From: DATARH01 sp963734125 | GTDB taxonomy: Bacteria; Pseudomonadota; Alphaproteobacteria; ATCC43930; CGMCC-115725 | Direction of reading: 5' to 3' | DNA length: 64,000 nt | NCBI GenBank assembly: GCA_963734125.1 | Contig: CAVTGB010000012.1 | Coordinates: 1 to 64,000 of the forward strand | Shown: piece after piece, positions 61,477 through 64,000 of the stretch | How the letters are laid out: the number at the start of each line of letters is the position of its first letter | How positions within the stretch are numbered: position 1 is the stretch's first letter | Made by a program: the position numbers and the translations under genes | Notes under the pieces: generated by a model | What the model saw: only the letters and a program-made list of their open reading frames with translations | Databases searched by the model: none | Told to the model about the DNA's origin: nothing

Positions 61477-62484
61477 ATGGCTCAACCCGGCCCGTGCAAT
61501 CTCATTACCGACGTGCCGGGGCTCCTCGTTGGCCAGGCGGAGGACGAAGCCGGCATCACCGGCACGACGGTCCTCTTGTGCGAGGCGCCGGCGGTGGCCG
61601 CGGTCGATGTCCGGGGCGGCGCGCCCGGTAGCCGCGAAACCGCGCTCCTCGATCCTGCGTCGCTGGTGCAGCGGGTCGATGCGATCGTACTGTCGGGCGG
61701 CTCTGCTTTCGGGCTCGATGCGGCCGGCGGGGTGATGGAGGGTCTTCTCGCCACCGGGCGCGGGTTTGCCGTCCGTGATGTGCTGGTGCCGATCGTGCCC
61801 TCGGCGATTCTGTTTGATCTGGGGTTTCCGGGGCGCGCCCGGTGGTCGGGCGAGCCGCCCTACCGCCGGCTCGGGCGCGAGGCGCTGGCGCGCGCCGGCC
61901 GCGATTTCCAGCTCGGCAATGCCGGGGCCGGCACCGGCGCCAAGGCCGGCCGCCTCAAGGGCGGGATCGGCAGCGCGTCGCTGCGGGTCGGCGATCACAC
62001 GATGGTCGGTGCACTCGTCGCGGTCAATTGCTGGGGGTCGGTGACGCGGCCCGATTGCGGGCGCCTGTGGGCGGCCGAGCAGGCGCTTGGCCACGAGATC
62101 GCGCCCCAGCCGGCGCTGCCCGCCGGGTTCCTCGATGCGACGGATTTCTCGGCCTGCGCGGGCTTTGCGGCGGGGGCGAACACGACGATCGGAGTGGTGG
62201 CGACCGACGCGCCGCTCGACCGCAATGGATGCCTGCGCCTCGCAATCATGGCCCAGGACGGGTTGGCGCAGGCGATCCGCCCGGCGCACACGCCATTCGA
62301 TGGCGATACCGTGTTCGCGTTGGCAACGGGCGGGGAGGGCGAGGTTGATCCGGCAATGCTGTCCCGGCTCGGCAGCGCCGCGGCCGGGTGCCTGGCGCGG
62401 GCGATCATGCGCGCGGTCATGGAAGCCGGACCGCTCGGCGGCTTGCCAAATTGGCAGGAGCGGTGGGGCGGGACGACCGGGTGA
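61477..62484 (+). CDS. P1 family peptidase (DmpA/L-aminopeptidase-type, self-processing)
   Basis: A 335-residue N-terminal-nucleophile hydrolase: NLITDVPGLLVGQAEDEAGI, VDVRGGAPGSRETALLDPAS, VLSGGSAFGLDAAGGVMEGL, QLGNAGAGTGAKAGRLKGGI and GFAAGANTTIGVVATDAPL. In this family the chain cuts itself before a Ser/Thr in the NTT region, leaving alpha and beta subunits. Activity ranges from L-aminopeptidase to D-esterase and beta-peptidase. The ATG at 61477 fits the family start. Convergent with the kinase gene, the two stops abutting. Confidence 0.9.
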   Translation: MAQPGPCNLITDVPGLLVGQAEDEAGITGTTVLLCEAPAVAAVDVRGGAPGSRETALLDPASLVQRVDAIVLSGGSAFGLDAAGGVMEGLLATGRGFAVRDVLVPIVPSAILFDLGFPGRARWSGEPPYRRLGREALARAGRDFQLGNAGAGTGAKAGRLKGGIGSASLRVGDHTMVGALVAVNCWGSVTRPDCGRLWAAEQALGHEIAPQPALPAGFLDATDFSACAGFAAGANTTIGVVATDAPLDRNGCLRLAIMAQDGLAQAIRPAHTPFDGDTVFALATGGEGEVDPAMLSRLGSAAAGCLARAIMRAVMEAGPLGGLPNWQERWGGTTG

Positions 62485-63333
62485 TCAGGCCGCGCTGAGC
62501 GAGTGCGCGGGCGTCGTCTGAACGACGGCACGCCATGGCGGGAAGATCACGCTGACCCGCGTTCCCGCGTCGATTTCGCTGCTTATGGCAAGGCTGCCGC
62601 CATGGCGCTCCATGATCGCCTTGACCAGTGGCAGGCCCAGTCCGGTGCCCTGCCGCGAGCGGGTGAACGAGGAATCGACCTGCTCGAAGGGCTCGAGCAC
62701 ACGGGCAAGATCTCCCGGCGCGATGCCGATGCCGGTGTCCTTAACGGTGAGGATCACCCCGGTTTCCGGGTCGAACCGGCCGGCGATTTCGATATGGCCG
62801 CCCGACGGGGTGAATTTTACCGCGTTGATGACGAGATTGAGGAGAACCTGCTTGGTCTTGCGCTCATCGGCGCGCAGCAGCGGCAGGTCCGCCGCCAGCT
62901 CGACCATGTCGGACAGGCCGCCATCAGAAATCCGCCGGCGGACCAGCTGGCGCACCGAGTGAATGGTGTCGCGCGGATCAAAGACATCTTCATCGAGCTC
63001 AAGCTTGCCGGCCTCCGCCTTCGACAGGTCGAGAATGTCGTTGATGATCTGCAAGAGATGCGTGCCGCTCTCGTGGATATCGTCGACATAGCCGCGGTAT
63101 TGCGGGTTGGCCAGCGGGCCCAGCACCTCGCGCTGCATGATCTCGGAGAAGCCGATGATCGCATTCAATGGGGTGCGCAGCTCGTGGCTCATCGTGGCGA
63201 GAAAGCTTGATTTGGCGCGGCTCGCCGCTTCGGCCGCTTCCTTGGCGAGGCGCAGTGATGCGTACGCCGTCTCGCGCTCAAGCTGCAACGCGACCCGATC
63301 CACCGACCGTGAGGTGCCATTTTTTCGACCCAT
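62485..63333 (-). CDS. sensor histidine kinase without a sensor domain (PleC/PdhS-like core)
   Basis: A 282-residue kinase core. A short N-terminal helix region (LQLERETAYASLRLAKEAA) leads into the H box KSSFLATMSHELRTPLNAII. The ATPase follows: N box VLLNLVINAVKFTPSGGH, G1 LTVKDTGIGIAP, F box FEQVDSSFTRSRQGTGLGL, and the end RVSVIFPPWRAVV. No PAS, membrane or receiver domain is present, and no response regulator is adjacent. AT-rich DNA upstream (GATAATTATACTC) could hold a promoter. It may be the truncated end of a larger kinase or a cytoplasmic orphan. Confidence 0.88.
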   Translation of the reverse strand: MGRKNGTSRSVDRVALQLERETAYASLRLAKEAAEAASRAKSSFLATMSHELRTPLNAIIGFSEIMQREVLGPLANPQYRGYVDDIHESGTHLLQIINDILDLSKAEAGKLELDEDVFDPRDTIHSVRQLVRRRISDGGLSDMVELAADLPLLRADERKTKQVLLNLVINAVKFTPSGGHIEIAGRFDPETGVILTVKDTGIGIAPGDLARVLEPFEQVDSSFTRSRQGTGLGLPLVKAIMERHGGSLAISSEIDAGTRVSVIFPPWRAVVQTTPAHSLSAA

Positions 63334-63518
63334 TGCCAGTCCACACTTGTTTAAAAGCGATAATTATACTCTCATAGATTGTATCAATGCAAGACGTCAA
63401 ACGCATGGGTGCGTTGTGCTGGTAAAGGCCGCCCGAGAGTTCGTGCGTCGTTCCAGGGAGCCGCGCAAAGCGCGGCGCCCCGAAATGACGGAGTGTTTTG
63501 TCGGTTCGGTTCCGCGGC

Positions 63519-64000
63519 CTAGACGACGCGGGCGCGGCACTCGCCAAAGCCGATCGCCGCATAGCCGTCGCGCCGGCAGCGGGCGCGGAAGATCGCCTCG
63601 TCGCCGTCTTCGAGAAAGCTGCGCGTCTCGCCCGACGACAGCGTGATCATGCGGCTGCCGTCGAGGCTCTGCTCGTTGAGACTGCCCCATCCGGCCTCGG
63701 TCGGGCCCGAGATCGTGCCGGTGCCGAAGAGATCGCCAGGCATGAGGTTGCAACCGCCGCTGGTGTGGTGGGTCACCAGCTGCGCCATCGTCCAATAGAG
63801 ATCGGTGGTGTTGCTGGTGGAGACGCGGTGCGGCGCGAGGCCCCGCTCGCGCATCATCGGCGTCAGGATAAGGGCTTCGAGCGCGATGTCGAAGGCGCCG
63901 CTCGCCTGGTCCCGATCGTCCCACAAATGGGGCAGCGGGCGCGGGTCGCCGGCGGGGCGTGGCGGCTGGGCGACGCGGAACGGTTCGAGGGCTTCCGGCG
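63519..64000 (-). CDS. fumarylacetoacetase, C-terminal part (runs off the window)
   Basis: The frame is open to the window edge, so the start lies outside. The visible 160 residues hold FDIALEALILTPMMRERGLA, VSTSNTTDLYWTMAQLVTHH, TSGGCNLMPGDLFGTGTISG and PTEAGWGSLNEQSLDGSRM. These are hallmarks of the FAH catalytic domain. It cleaves fumarylacetoacetate to fumarate and acetoacetate, the last step of tyrosine/homogentisate breakdown. Further pathway genes would be expected just beyond 64000. Confidence 0.9.
   Translation of the reverse strand, partial: PEALEPFRVAQPPRPAGDPRPLPHLWDDRDQASGAFDIALEALILTPMMRERGLAPHRVSTSNTTDLYWTMAQLVTHHTSGGCNLMPGDLFGTGTISGPTEAGWGSLNEQSLDGSRMITLSSGETRSFLEDGDEAIFRARCRRDGYAAIGFGECRARVV

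Overview
The window reads as chromosomal DNA of a high-GC (roughly two-thirds G+C) alphaproteobacterium. CarD, a seven-iron FdxA ferredoxin, KirBac, ModABC, a Rieske-oxygenase/SDR catabolic repertoire and adenylate cyclase-TolB-TPR proteins all fit Rhodospirillales or Rhizobiales; I cannot name a genus. No rRNA, tRNA, CRISPR array, transposase or phage gene was seen.

Layout. 1-9.2 kb: a transglutaminase-like protein, then a biuret/carboxybiuret nitrogen locus. NCS2 permease, biuret hydrolase and AtzF run leftward; AtzG and AtzE run rightward; a sorbosone-dehydrogenase-like secreted protein follows. 9.4-16 kb: ClC channel, orphan UgpC/MalK-type ATPase, two SDRs, an altered metallophosphoesterase, CarD, FdxA. 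16-21.5 kb: an envelope glycosylation block (GT-like protein, GT-C transferase, methyltransferase, polyprenyl-phosphate GT2, ArnE-like SMR protein). 21.7-27.5 kb (minus): AIDA-repeat protein, a tiny coupled ORF and a complete osmoprotectant ABC importer. 27.5-29.3 kb: an anthranilate-dioxygenase-like Rieske pair. 29.4-33.6 kb: cyclase, MazF-type toxin-antitoxin, KirBac channel, YCII duplication. 33.6-39 kb (minus): aromatic catabolism operon with SDR, two paralogous Rieske alpha subunits, one beta subunit, VOC protein and HpcH/HpaI aldolase. 39-49 kb: two paralogous peptide-type ABC binding proteins, HyuB/HyuA with a decayed BrnT/BrnA pair between them, an NHL propeller and a DUF364 gene. 49-54 kb: FKBP, GYD protein, ModABC, SDR. 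54-59 kb: MarR and a group of poorly known genes (cupin, EthD-like duplication, an unrecognised 538-residue protein, VOC, PPOX). 59.9-61.1 kb: a low-GC patch of three orphans. 61-64 kb: P1 peptidase, a sensorless histidine kinase and a truncated fumarylacetoacetase.

Two features run through the window. First, 19 single-base indels, 17 of them insertions, interrupt nine otherwise well-conserved genes, and one more gene carries an in-frame amber codon. This is either gene decay or, quite plausibly, insertion-biased assembly error. Second, three families of dispersed inverted repeats lie between genes, and two copies run into the 5' ends of ABC transporter genes.
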